This document shows, piece after piece, positions 16,264 through 23,951 of a stretch of 54,064 nucleotides of DNA. This DNA is from Acidobacteriota bacterium (GTDB taxonomy: Bacteria; Acidobacteriota; Terriglobia; Versatilivoradales; Versatilivoraceae): the NCBI GenBank assembly GCA_022821775.1, contig JAJECY010000019.1, positions 1 to 54,064 on the forward strand. The letters are read 5' to 3'. The position numbers and the translations under genes are program-made. Positions within the stretch are counted from its first letter, which is position 1; each line of letters begins with the position of its first letter. The notes beneath the pieces are model-generated. The model had not been told where the DNA came from and searched no databases. It was given only the letters and a program-made list of their open reading frames with translations.

Positions 16264-17325
16264 ATGATTCACGATCGCAGAAGGTTTGTGGGCCGGACCT
16301 TGCAGGCCGGCTTGGCATCGACCCTGTTGGCGAAGGCGGGTCTGGCGGAGTCTACCGACCGGCCCGGAGGTCAGGAAGCCCACTACCGGTTCAAACTGGC
16401 CATGTGGATCGACGAGTTGCGGGACGCGGACGAGCTGACCCTGGACCAGGAATTGGAGGTCGCCAGGGAAATCGGGATCGAGCACGTCTGGTTCCAATCC
16501 GTCCCGGGAGTGCCGTCGATTCCCGAGATGAGCGATGCCGAGGTGGACCGCGTGGGCGAGCGCCTGGCCCACTATGGGCGCAAGCTGCTCATGCTCAGCG
16601 GCTGGATTCCCTTCCACAACCTGCCGCTGCTGGACCTGGACGTCAAGAACATGACCCGGCATCCCGAATTTCTCAAGGAATTCAAGGCCGTGGTCCGGTC
16701 CATGCAGATCGCCGCCCGATTGGGCGCCCCGGCGGTGCTCTCCTACAGCTTCGTCTGGCCGGGGGAGCGCGGCTACGGGGGACCCACCTGGCCCATGCGC
16801 TGGGCGACCCGGGGCGGCATCATCGCTGAAATGGACATGGAGAAGCTGGTCAAGGCCTTCTCCCTGATGCTGGAACAGGCCGAGAAGTACGACGTCGACC
16901 TGGTGCTGGGCATGCGGCCCTTCAACTACGTCAGCTCCACCGGCAACTTCCGCCGGCTGGCCGAGCGCCTGGGTTCCGGCAGGCTCAGGGTCCAGTGGTC
17001 GCCAGCCGACGCCCTGCTCTCCGCCGAGTGGGACCAGGCCACCGCCGGCTTCCTCAATCTGAGACCCTACCTCCACAGCCTCCACATGAAGGACGTCCAG
17101 ATCCTGGACGGGCCCGGGGTCGACTTCGGCTGGCGCGCCCTGGGGGACGGCCAGGTGGACTACCTCACCATTCTGCGCAACCTGCGCCGGCACCGCTCGG
17201 ATGCGGTGCTGGCCCTGGCCACCCACTTCAGACCGCCCAGCGGATCGTTGATCGAGGCCATGCACATCAACTACGCCAATCTGAAGGCTCTGATTGCAAA
17301 GGTGGAGGAAGGCACGACCGGGTGA
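16264..17325 (+). CDS. Exported TIM-barrel sugar isomerase/epimerase-like protein
   Basis: A 353-residue protein with the xylose-isomerase-like TIM barrel (AP endonuclease 2 superfamily). The N-terminus has a Tat-like start, RRRFVGRTLQAG, so it is probably folded with a metal before export. Barrel segments include IGIEHVWFQSV, HSLHMKDVQI and DGQVDYLTIL, which carry the typical metal-binding His, Asp and Glu positions. Catalysis on a sugar is expected but unproved. It is last of the + run starting at 11554. A stem-loop lies about 240 bases downstream. Confidence 0.85.
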   Translation: MIHDRRRFVGRTLQAGLASTLLAKAGLAESTDRPGGQEAHYRFKLAMWIDELRDADELTLDQELEVAREIGIEHVWFQSVPGVPSIPEMSDAEVDRVGERLAHYGRKLLMLSGWIPFHNLPLLDLDVKNMTRHPEFLKEFKAVVRSMQIAARLGAPAVLSYSFVWPGERGYGGPTWPMRWATRGGIIAEMDMEKLVKAFSLMLEQAEKYDVDLVLGMRPFNYVSSTGNFRRLAERLGSGRLRVQWSPADALLSAEWDQATAGFLNLRPYLHSLHMKDVQILDGPGVDFGWRALGDGQVDYLTILRNLRRHRSDAVLALATHFRPPSGSLIEAMHINYANLKALIAKVEEGTTG

Positions 17326-17563
17326 CCGCCGCCGCATTCGCGGCTATCCGGCACCCCGCGCTGTCGCCCGGGAACAATCTATTGGTGCCTCTTGCAAAAT
17401 CCCGCAAGCAAGAGTTTTACGGGTCGGGAGAGGGGACAGGAAATTCGAGGGCAGGTGCCCTCTGTGCCTGAATGGCCACAAGAAGCACATACGCTTGAAT
17501 CGGCAGGTCTCAAATCTCATTCAGGAATCAGCGCTCACAAAACCCGGCTCTCCGTCCAACGGC

Positions 17564-17621
17564 CACAAAAGGCACAAAACGGGATTGGGCAAGACTGGAG
17601 CCTTGTTTTGTGCCTTTTGTG
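17564..17621 (+). terminator. Stem-loop with 17-base perfect arms, possible terminator
   Basis: CACAAAAGGCACAAAAC at 17564-17580 pairs exactly with 17605-17621 across a 24-base loop. A run of five T follows one base later on the + strand. It lies between convergent genes, where a terminator is expected. The A/T-rich stem and long loop are not typical, so it may instead be a copy of a dispersed KGCACAAAA-type repeat. Confidence 0.4.
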
Positions 17622-17712
17622 CTTTTTGTGGTTGAGCCGTTTACCCCATTCGCTGGGCAGCGAGAGCTTTTCCAGGAGAAGCTGGGGGAAAGGATGTGCC
17701 GAACATTGTGCC

Positions 17713-17736
17713 GGCGGGACACCCGCGCTCCGCGGG
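17713..17736. repeat. Dispersed GC repeat core with short hairpin
   Basis: GGCGGGACACCCGCGCTCC (17713-17731) resembles the arms at 3658-3688 and 3849-3879. CCCGCG-CTC-CGCGGG at 17722-17736 forms a perfect 6-base-pair hairpin with a 3-base loop. Confidence 0.55.
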
Positions 17737-17762
17737 ACACCGGCGCGGCCCGTCGTCCGGCC

Positions 17763-18638
17763 CTACCTGAGCAGGCGCCGCACGTAGGCGATGTCCTGGC
17801 GCAGGACATCGCGGGGGTCGGCTTCGCCCTGGTACTCGATGGACAGGCAGCCGTTGTAATGCAGGCGTTGAAGCTCAGCCAGCAGGGGCTTGAGATCCAC
17901 GACGCCTTCCCGCAGGGAGGTCCCCTGGAAGCGGCGTCCCCGGGTGGAGTCCAGGTAGCGGCCGGCTGGCTCTCCGGGTTTCAGCGGGCGGGCGTTCTTC
18001 AGATGAACATGGGCCAGGTAGGGCGCCATTGCGGCCATAGCCTGCCGAGGCGCTTCGTGAACGAATAGGGGTGCTGCAGTGTCAAAGATCAGGCGAAAGG
18101 CGGGGGAATCGATCTCTGCTGCGATGGCGGCGCATTCAGCCCCCGTTCCCATGAGGGGCTGAACCGGCGGATAGTCGATGTTTTCGGCCACCAGGGTGAT
18201 GCCGACGGATTGCGCATGGGCCGCACAGGCCGCCAGGCCCTCCACCAGCCAGGATCGCTGCTCGGCCAGCGGGACCCCCGGCTTGACGGTTCCCGGCACG
18301 ATCATGGCCAGCCGGGCGCCCATCTCGGCCGTCCTGTCGAGCAGCCTGAAGGTGCGTTCCGCCGCCTCCCGGCCATAGCCTGAGGGGACGATCAGGTCCG
18401 AATGGAAGATATAGCAGACCAGCGGCAGGCCGGCCTCGGCGGCCATCCTCTTGAGCTGCCGGGCCGAGTGGTCCTCCCAGTAGGGGTGCATGAGCTCCAG
18501 CCCGTCGGCGCCGAGTTCTCCGCAGGTCGAGACCACTTCCTCCAGGGTGAGGAAGCCGGCCCGGGTCCGGGGATTGAGATAGCCCTCCCGCAGGACCCAG
18601 TCGAAGTTGTAGTCGATCAGCAGAATGGAGGAGGACAT
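17763..18638 (-). CDS. TIM-barrel sugar isomerase/epimerase-like protein
   Basis: A 291-residue cytosolic TIM barrel of the xylose-isomerase-like family. Family marks include LGADGLELMHPYW early on, TLVAENIDYP in the middle, RLIFDTAAPL, AHVHLKNARP and LSIEYQG near the end, which contribute the Glu, Asp, His and Glu metal ligands of such isomerases. Relatives isomerise or epimerise ketoses, inososes and related polyols. It is the last gene of a five-gene minus-strand operon with two SDRs, another TIM barrel and an E1/lipoyl fusion; the gap to the upstream SDR is 45 bases. Confidence 0.87.
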   Translation of the reverse strand: MSSSILLIDYNFDWVLREGYLNPRTRAGFLTLEEVVSTCGELGADGLELMHPYWEDHSARQLKRMAAEAGLPLVCYIFHSDLIVPSGYGREAAERTFRLLDRTAEMGARLAMIVPGTVKPGVPLAEQRSWLVEGLAACAAHAQSVGITLVAENIDYPPVQPLMGTGAECAAIAAEIDSPAFRLIFDTAAPLFVHEAPRQAMAAMAPYLAHVHLKNARPLKPGEPAGRYLDSTRGRRFQGTSLREGVVDLKPLLAELQRLHYNGCLSIEYQGEADPRDVLRQDIAYVRRLLR

Positions 18639-18683
18639 TGTGGTGGATCCCGGTCGGGCGGCTGGGCGGCAGGTTGCGGCGGC

Positions 18684-19487
18684 TCAGCCCCGGCTCCGGT
18701 CTTCGGAGAAGTCGAAATCCGACATGTCGGGAGTGCAGCCCCGCAGCGTCCAGCCGCCGTCCACCGTCAGGATCTGGCCGGTGACATAGGCGGCTTCCTC
18801 GCTGGCCAGAAAGACGCATGGCCCCACGTAGTCCTCCGCCTGGCCGACTCTGCCGGCGGGGGTGACGGCGGCCCACTTGGGGTCGAAGTCGGGGTCGTAG
18901 GCGCGATTGCGGTCGTTGCTGGTGGCGGCCGGAGCTACGCAGTTGACCCGGACCTGCGGCGCCAGTTCCAGGGCCAGTTGCCGGGTCAGGGCTTCCAGGC
19001 CGGCCTTGGCCATGGTGTAGCTGGAATGGAAGGGGATGATCTGCCTGACGGCAATGGAACTGATGTTGATGATGGACCCGCCTCCTTCTTCCATCATCGC
19101 GCGGGCCGCGGCCATGGAGCCGAAGAAAGGACCTCTCAGGATGGTGGAGACCACGTCCTCGAAGTCCTCCTCGGTCACTTCGAAGAACGGGCCGAAGCGG
19201 GTGCGGGCGGCATTGTTGACGAGAACGTCCAGGCGGCCGAACCGCCGGCAGACGGCCTCCACCATGCCTTCGAAGGCCGTCCTGGAGCCGATGTCGGCCT
19301 GGAAGAGGTCAGCCTCTCCGCCGGCTTCCAACACCTGCCGGGCGGTCTGTTCGGCGCCCTCGGGGTCGGTCTTGAAGTTGACCGCCACCCGTGCCCCCTC
19401 GGCCCCCAGCCCGATGGCCAGGCCCTGTCCGATGCCCTTGCTGGCGCCCGTGATCAGGGCCACTTTACCGGCAAGTCTGCTTCCCAT
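18684..19487 (-). CDS. SDR-family NAD(P)-dependent dehydrogenase
   Basis: A 267-residue classical short-chain dehydrogenase. The cofactor motif TGASKGIG is at 13-20, NNAA at 91-94, catalytic Ser at 143-144, and the YxxxK pair is Tyr157/Lys161. VDGGW near the C-terminus is typical. A positively charged residue after the first strand (NFKTDPEG) hints at NADP use, but this is weak. Relatives oxidise sugars or keto acids. It is fourth in the five-gene operon, with 62 bases to the upstream gene. The C-terminal 20 residues are acidic and unusual. Confidence 0.92.
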   Translation of the reverse strand: MGSRLAGKVALITGASKGIGQGLAIGLGAEGARVAVNFKTDPEGAEQTARQVLEAGGEADLFQADIGSRTAFEGMVEAVCRRFGRLDVLVNNAARTRFGPFFEVTEEDFEDVVSTILRGPFFGSMAAARAMMEEGGGSIINISSIAVRQIIPFHSSYTMAKAGLEALTRQLALELAPQVRVNCVAPAATSNDRNRAYDPDFDPKWAAVTPAGRVGQAEDYVGPCVFLASEEAAYVTGQILTVDGGWTLRGCTPDMSDFDFSEDRSRG

Positions 19488-19549
19488 GGTATTCCTCCTT
19501 GAGCGCTTGCATCCGGCAGCCCCCGCTGTCCCGTCGACACGGTCCGGAG

Positions 19550-20407
19550 CTACAAGCCGACCCCGGCCTCCTCGGCCACCCGGCGGATGTATCCGGCGGC
19601 CTCCTCGTACTCCGGCTCGGTGGCCAGGTGCTCGATGATCAGGGGCGTTTCGGGAGACAGCCCTTGGATGCGGCGCAGGTAGGTGTCGTAGTCCAGCACG
19701 CCCCGTCCCGGCAGGACCTCCTGAATGGCCACCGTCCTGGAATCCAGGGCGTGGTGGATATCCTTGGCGTGACAGGAGCGGATCCAGGGCCCCAGCAGGT
19801 CGAAGCAGCGGTGGATGACCCGCCCGGTGGAGTAGAAGTCATGGGGGTCCCGGATGGCGTTGGCCGGGTCGAGGTGCACGGCCAGTCCCTGCCGATCCAC
19901 TGCCTTCAGAATCCTGAGGTACACCTCCGGTCCGTCCAACAGTGTCCAGGGAGACATCTCCAGCGTCAATCGGGTTCGGCGGGGCTTGACTTCGTCCAGG
20001 ACCTGCCTCACCCACTCGACCACCGCCTCGAAAGCCTCTTCCCCGAAGTTGTCAGGATGGTGGCCCACGTGGGCAAAGGGCGAGCCGCTGGGGTCGAAGG
20101 AGCCGACCACGGTGGCGCAGCAGACCGCCTCCAGCTCGTCGGCAATGGCCAGGGTCTCGGCGATTTTTCTCAGGTTTTCCTGCCGTTTCCCGTCGTCGGG
20201 ATCCAGCGGGTTCACCCAGGCGGCCACCTCGGCCACCACGATGTCGGCCGCGGCGAAGGTCCGCTTGATCTCGGCAAGCTCGTCCCGGGCGCCCGCGAAA
20301 GCTTCCGGCCAACTGACGGCCCGATACCCCTGCCCGCGGCACTCCTCCACGTAGTCCCGGGGGTCCTTGGACCGAAGGTAGTCCTCGATAGTGGCCCCGA
20401 GCCTCAT
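19550..20407 (-). CDS. TIM-barrel sugar isomerase/epimerase-like protein
   Basis: A 285-residue xylose-isomerase-like TIM barrel. Useful marks are TRLTLEMSPWTLL (metal Glu), LAVHLDPANAI (Asp), RSCHAKDIHH (His-Asp) and TPLIIEHLAT (Glu). It shares the fold with the product of 17763-18638 but the sequences differ clearly, so they may serve two steps or two epimers. It is third in the operon, 21 bases after the E1/lipoyl fusion, which suggests tight co-expression. No signal peptide. Confidence 0.87.
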   Translation of the reverse strand: MRLGATIEDYLRSKDPRDYVEECRGQGYRAVSWPEAFAGARDELAEIKRTFAAADIVVAEVAAWVNPLDPDDGKRQENLRKIAETLAIADELEAVCCATVVGSFDPSGSPFAHVGHHPDNFGEEAFEAVVEWVRQVLDEVKPRRTRLTLEMSPWTLLDGPEVYLRILKAVDRQGLAVHLDPANAIRDPHDFYSTGRVIHRCFDLLGPWIRSCHAKDIHHALDSRTVAIQEVLPGRGVLDYDTYLRRIQGLSPETPLIIEHLATEPEYEEAAGYIRRVAEEAGVGL

Positions 20408-20428
20408 GCCATTCTCCTTGGTCGAGCG

Positions 20429-22840
20429 TCAGGCTTGCGGTTTGAGGATGCCGAGCGGGTCCCCCAGGTTCACCACCGTGCCCTCGGGGGCGATCACCTG
20501 CGCCAGAACGCCGTCGGCCGGCGACTCGATCTCGGTGAGAGCCTTGTCGGTCTCCACCTCCACCACGGCCTGTCCGCTCGTCACCGCATCGCCCTTCTCC
20601 ACCAGCCAGCGCATGATGGTGGCCTTGGTGATGGTGAGGTCCTGGTGGGGCATGGTGATGGGGATGCCGCCTTCCACCAGGGGCGGTTCCGGTGCTTCCG
20701 GAGGTGTCCGCGAGGTGTCCGCAGGCGCCTCGGGGGGAGGCGGGCTGGGCATCGGTGGGGCTGTGGGGGTGGGTGCCGGCGGGGATTCCGCCTTGCGCTC
20801 CAGGCGTCTGGGCGCCGGCGCGACCCCGGCCAGGACGGACTCGGCGGCGGCGCGGATACGGTCTACAGTGAGGGAGATGGCCGCTTCCAGGGGCGGGCTG
20901 AAGGGATGGGCCACCGGCTCGGTATGGATGCGGCCCACCGGGGCATCCAACAGGTCGAAGCCGTGCTCCATGACAACGGCCGCGATCTCGCCTCCCAGCC
21001 CGCACATGGAGAAGGCTTCGTCCACTACCAGCAGGTGGTGGGTCTTGTCCAGGCTCCGGATCAGGGTGTCCACGTCCAGGGGAACGATGGTGCGCAGGTC
21101 GATCACCTCGCAACCGACCCCCCGGGACTCCAGTTGGCCGGCCGCCTCCAGGCAGCGATGCACCAGCGCCCCGCAGGTCGCCAGGGTCAGGTCGTTGCCC
21201 GGACGCACCACGGCCGCTTGACCGAAGGGGACCACCCATTCCCCATGCGGAACCTCGTCTTCACTGGAAAGCAGCACCTTGGGCTCCATGAGGATGACCG
21301 GGTCCCGGCTGCGCAGCGCGGCGGTGAACAGGCCCTTGGCATCGGCCGCGTTGGAGGGAACCGCCACCATCAGGCCGGGGCAGTGGGCCCAGATGGGGTA
21401 GTAGGCGCCGCTGTGGTGGGGGCCGGCGCTCTTGATCACTCCCATGGGGGCCCGAATCAGGAGCGGCACGCTGAACTGGCCATTGCTCATGTAGCGCAGC
21501 TTGGCCGCCTGTTGAATGATCTGGGAAGCCGCCTCGAACATGAAGTCGCTGAACATGAGGTCGCTGACGGCGCGGCAGCCCCGGGCCGCCGCCCCGAAGG
21601 CCGCCCCGGTAAAGCCCAGCTCGCAGATGGGGGTATCGATCATGCGATCGCCGCCGAACTCCTCCCACATCCCCTTGGTGTGGGCGAAGCTGCCGCCGCG
21701 CCGGCCGATGCCCTCGCCGAAGTAGATGAGGTTGGGGCTGCGCCTCATCTCGGAGGCGATAGCGTCCCGGGTAGCCTCCAGCCAGCCCTGTTTACGGGTT
21801 TCCGGTCGCGGCGATTGCCGCTCGGGCACCTCGATCACGGGACCCCAGACGGAATCGTGGACGCTGGATTCCGCCGGCAGCGGAGAATCCAGCGCGAACT
21901 GTTCGGCATCGTCGATCCTCGACTCGATCCGGGCCTCCAGGGCGTCCAGTTCGTCTCTGCCAGCCGTGCCGGTCCGGGTCAGTCTTCGGCCCAGCCGTAG
22001 AATCGGGCACTTCCGCTTCCACCGGTCGATCTCCTCCTGGGTCCGATAGGTGCCCGCCAGGGGTTCGCCCTCGTGATGACCCACCGTGCGATAGGTGCGG
22101 GCCTCGATCAGGGTGGGGCCCAGACCTTCCCGGGCCCGTTCCGCTGCCTTTTCCATGACCCGATGGACGGCCAGCACGTCGTTGCCGTCGACGCTTTCTC
22201 CTGGGATGCCGTAGGCGGCGGCGCGGCTGGCGATGCGGGTGTTGCGGGTAGAGGTGACCAGGGGTGTGCTGGTGGCGTAGAGATTGTTTTCGCAGACAAA
22301 GACCACCGGGGCCGACAGGGTGGCCGCCAGGTTGAGAGACTCGTGAAAGGCGCCATGGCTGACGGCTCCGTCTCCGAAGAAGGCCACCGCGATGCCGCCG
22401 CTGCCGCCTACTTTTTCGGCCAGCGCAGCTCCTACCGCGGCCGGAATGCCGGCGCCCACCAGGCCGTTGGTCCCCAGCAGGCCGGTCTCGGCGTCATAGA
22501 GGTGCATGCTGCCCCCGCGGCCGCCATTGCATCCCGTCGACCGTCCGGCCAGTTCGGCCAGCGCCTTTTGGGGCGACAGGCCCTTGGCCAGCGCGTGGCC
22601 GTGCCCGCGATGGGTGCTGGTGATGACGTCCTGCGGGCCCAGGTGGGCGCACACCCCGACGGCGGTGGCTTCCTCGCCCACGTAGAGATGAATGAAGCCG
22701 GGGATTTTCCCGTCCCGGTAGAGGCGCTGCACCCGCAGCTCGAACCGGCGGATCAACACCATCCGCTCGTAGAGCCGGAGCTGGGCGGCGGCATCCACCG
22801 CCGGGGCCGACCCGCGCTTGTGGTTTCCGGTTGGAGTCAT
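20429..22840 (-). CDS. 2-oxoacid dehydrogenase E1-alpha/E1-beta/lipoyl triple fusion
   Basis: An 803-residue fusion. E1-alpha (about 1-335) binds thiamine diphosphate through GDG (156-158) and Asn185/186. E1-beta (about 350-670) contains ICELGF with the cofactor-activating Glu407. A Pro/Ala/Glu linker (674-722) leads to a lipoyl domain (about 725-803) with the lipoylation Lys766 in VETDKALTEIE. Together these decarboxylate a 2-oxoacid and pass the acyl group to lipoate. No E2 acyltransferase core or E3 dihydrolipoyl dehydrogenase is encoded nearby. It overlaps the upstream SDR gene by 4 bases. The frame is continuous across all junctions, so the fusion is genuine. Pyruvate, acetoin or a sugar-derived 2-oxoacid are possible substrates. 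Confidence 0.92.
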   Translation of the reverse strand: MTPTGNHKRGSAPAVDAAAQLRLYERMVLIRRFELRVQRLYRDGKIPGFIHLYVGEEATAVGVCAHLGPQDVITSTHRGHGHALAKGLSPQKALAELAGRSTGCNGGRGGSMHLYDAETGLLGTNGLVGAGIPAAVGAALAEKVGGSGGIAVAFFGDGAVSHGAFHESLNLAATLSAPVVFVCENNLYATSTPLVTSTRNTRIASRAAAYGIPGESVDGNDVLAVHRVMEKAAERAREGLGPTLIEARTYRTVGHHEGEPLAGTYRTQEEIDRWKRKCPILRLGRRLTRTGTAGRDELDALEARIESRIDDAEQFALDSPLPAESSVHDSVWGPVIEVPERQSPRPETRKQGWLEATRDAIASEMRRSPNLIYFGEGIGRRGGSFAHTKGMWEEFGGDRMIDTPICELGFTGAAFGAAARGCRAVSDLMFSDFMFEAASQIIQQAAKLRYMSNGQFSVPLLIRAPMGVIKSAGPHHSGAYYPIWAHCPGLMVAVPSNAADAKGLFTAALRSRDPVILMEPKVLLSSEDEVPHGEWVVPFGQAAVVRPGNDLTLATCGALVHRCLEAAGQLESRGVGCEVIDLRTIVPLDVDTLIRSLDKTHHLLVVDEAFSMCGLGGEIAAVVMEHGFDLLDAPVGRIHTEPVAHPFSPPLEAAISLTVDRIRAAAESVLAGVAPAPRRLERKAESPPAPTPTAPPMPSPPPPEAPADTSRTPPEAPEPPLVEGGIPITMPHQDLTITKATIMRWLVEKGDAVTSGQAVVEVETDKALTEIESPADGVLAQVIAPEGTVVNLGDPLGILKPQA

Positions 22841-23631
22841 TGGGCCATGAACCCCCCGTCCACAAAGAGCACGTGCCCCGTTACCATGAGCGAGGCCTGC
22901 GAGATCAGAAACAGGCAGGGTCCCACCAGGTCGGCCGGTTCCGCCAGGCGTCCCGCCGGAATGCGCGACAGGATCTTCTCCAGCAGGGCGCCACGGTCTT
23001 CAAGCGCTGGGTTGTCCAGCACCGAATCCAGCATGGGGGTGCGCACCTGGCAGGGGGCGATGGCGTTGACGCGAACTCCGAAGGGCGCCCATTCCACCGC
23101 CAACTCCCTGACCAGGGCGTTGACGCCCGCCTTGGAGGCGGCGTAGGCCCCGGTGCCCCGCCCAAAGGCGGCTGAAGAGGCAATGCTGCTGAAATGCACC
23201 AGGCTGCCGCCGCGTCCCTGTTCCAGCAACACTCTCCCCACCGCCCGGGAAATCAGGAAGCTGCCGCCCAAACTGGTGTGAATGGACTGGTCGAACTGCT
23301 GCTGAGTCATGCGCACGATGGGGTTGAGCTGCTGGTTGACCGTCAGGTTGACGGCGAAGTCCAGGCTTCCCAGGTATTCCACCGCCTGCTCCACCGCCCG
23401 GTCCACTTCGTTCTCCCGATTGACGTCGCACCCCAACCCGATGGCCTGCCCTCCCATCTCCACGATTCTCTGGGCGCCCTCTTCTGCCGCCGCTTCCCGA
23501 AGGTCGCACAGGGCCAGTTCGGCGCCGCCACGGGCGATCCGGTCGCACAGCACCGCCCCGATGCCGCCGGCCGCCCCGAAGACAATGCCCTTGCGGCCAT
23601 CGATCGCAAATAGCGTTGACTTATCGCTCAT
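22837..23631 (-). CDS. SDR-family dehydrogenase, first gene of the operon
   Basis: A 264-residue short-chain dehydrogenase. The glycine motif reads GAAGGIG (19-25) instead of TGxxxGIG. The usual NNAG is NLTVN (95-99), an uncommon change in the adenine-pocket region. The catalytic set is intact: Ser148/149, Tyr163 and Lys167 (GAYAASKAG). An acidic residue ends strand 2 (LALCDLRE), favouring NAD. It starts the five-gene operon and overlaps the E1/lipoyl gene by 4 bases, so it probably makes or consumes the same pathway intermediate. Confidence 0.9.
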   Translation of the reverse strand: MSDKSTLFAIDGRKGIVFGAAGGIGAVLCDRIARGGAELALCDLREAAAEEGAQRIVEMGGQAIGLGCDVNRENEVDRAVEQAVEYLGSLDFAVNLTVNQQLNPIVRMTQQQFDQSIHTSLGGSFLISRAVGRVLLEQGRGGSLVHFSSIASSAAFGRGTGAYAASKAGVNALVRELAVEWAPFGVRVNAIAPCQVRTPMLDSVLDNPALEDRGALLEKILSRIPAGRLAEPADLVGPCLFLISQASLMVTGHVLFVDGGFMAQ

Positions 23632-23951
23632 GGAATTTACCGGGGCGTATTCTAGCAGAATGTCGCCGGGGCGTGGATTTTCAGTCGGAATCGGACGGCC
23701 GACCGGCCTTCAACCTCCCGTGGTTTGGTGACGGTTGAGGAGCACCTGCGGGCCGACATCAAGCAGTTGGCCGACCGGGTCGGGCGGCTTGAATACGGTC
23801 AGGCCAAGCTGGAGGGGCTGCTGGAAGGCCTGCGGGAGGCGGTCACCGGCCGGGCCGCCAGCTAAAAGACCAGGGCTGGAAGAATTAGCAGGCGCGCAGG
23901 AGTTTCCCCTCCTCAAGGGAGTCGCAGAAAGCGGTGCCGCAGCGGGCCGTC
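23632..23951. other. Intergenic region with one small possible gene
   Basis: About 0.32 kb upstream of the five-gene operon and downstream of the GH10-like gene. It must hold the operon's minus-strand promoter; AT-richer sequence at 23632-23660 is the only candidate and no clear boxes can be assigned. The small frame at 23728-23865 is described separately. Confidence 0.5.
23728..23865 (+). CDS. Short coiled-coil peptide or gene remnant
   Basis: A 45-residue frame with a GTG start. Residues from DIKQLADRVGRL to LEGLLEGLREAV show a heptad pattern of a coiled coil, and similar C-terminal segments occur in small hypothetical proteins linked to toxin-antitoxin loci. There is no clear ribosome binding site and the frame stays open back to 23656, so it could be the 3' end of a decayed longer gene. 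Real coding is suggested only by the clean heptads. Confidence 0.35.
   Translation: MTVEEHLRADIKQLADRVGRLEYGQAKLEGLLEGLREAVTGRAAS

Larger units (their letters stand above)
17326..17762. other. Convergent intergenic region with hairpins, no gene
   Basis: About 0.44 kb between two convergent TIM-barrel genes. No credible gene is present. It holds a perfect 17-base inverted repeat, a short GC hairpin and a partial dispersed-repeat core (17713-17731), all listed separately, plus a degenerate GGCCACAA-GAAGCACA copy near 17473. Confidence 0.6.

Noticed and set aside
19499-22000. Very long open frame on the + strand opposite the E1/lipoyl and TIM-barrel genes
   Set aside because: It is an antisense shadow of GC-rich coding DNA: the sequence is low-complexity in Gly, His, Gln and Arg, and the minus strand carries full conserved motifs.
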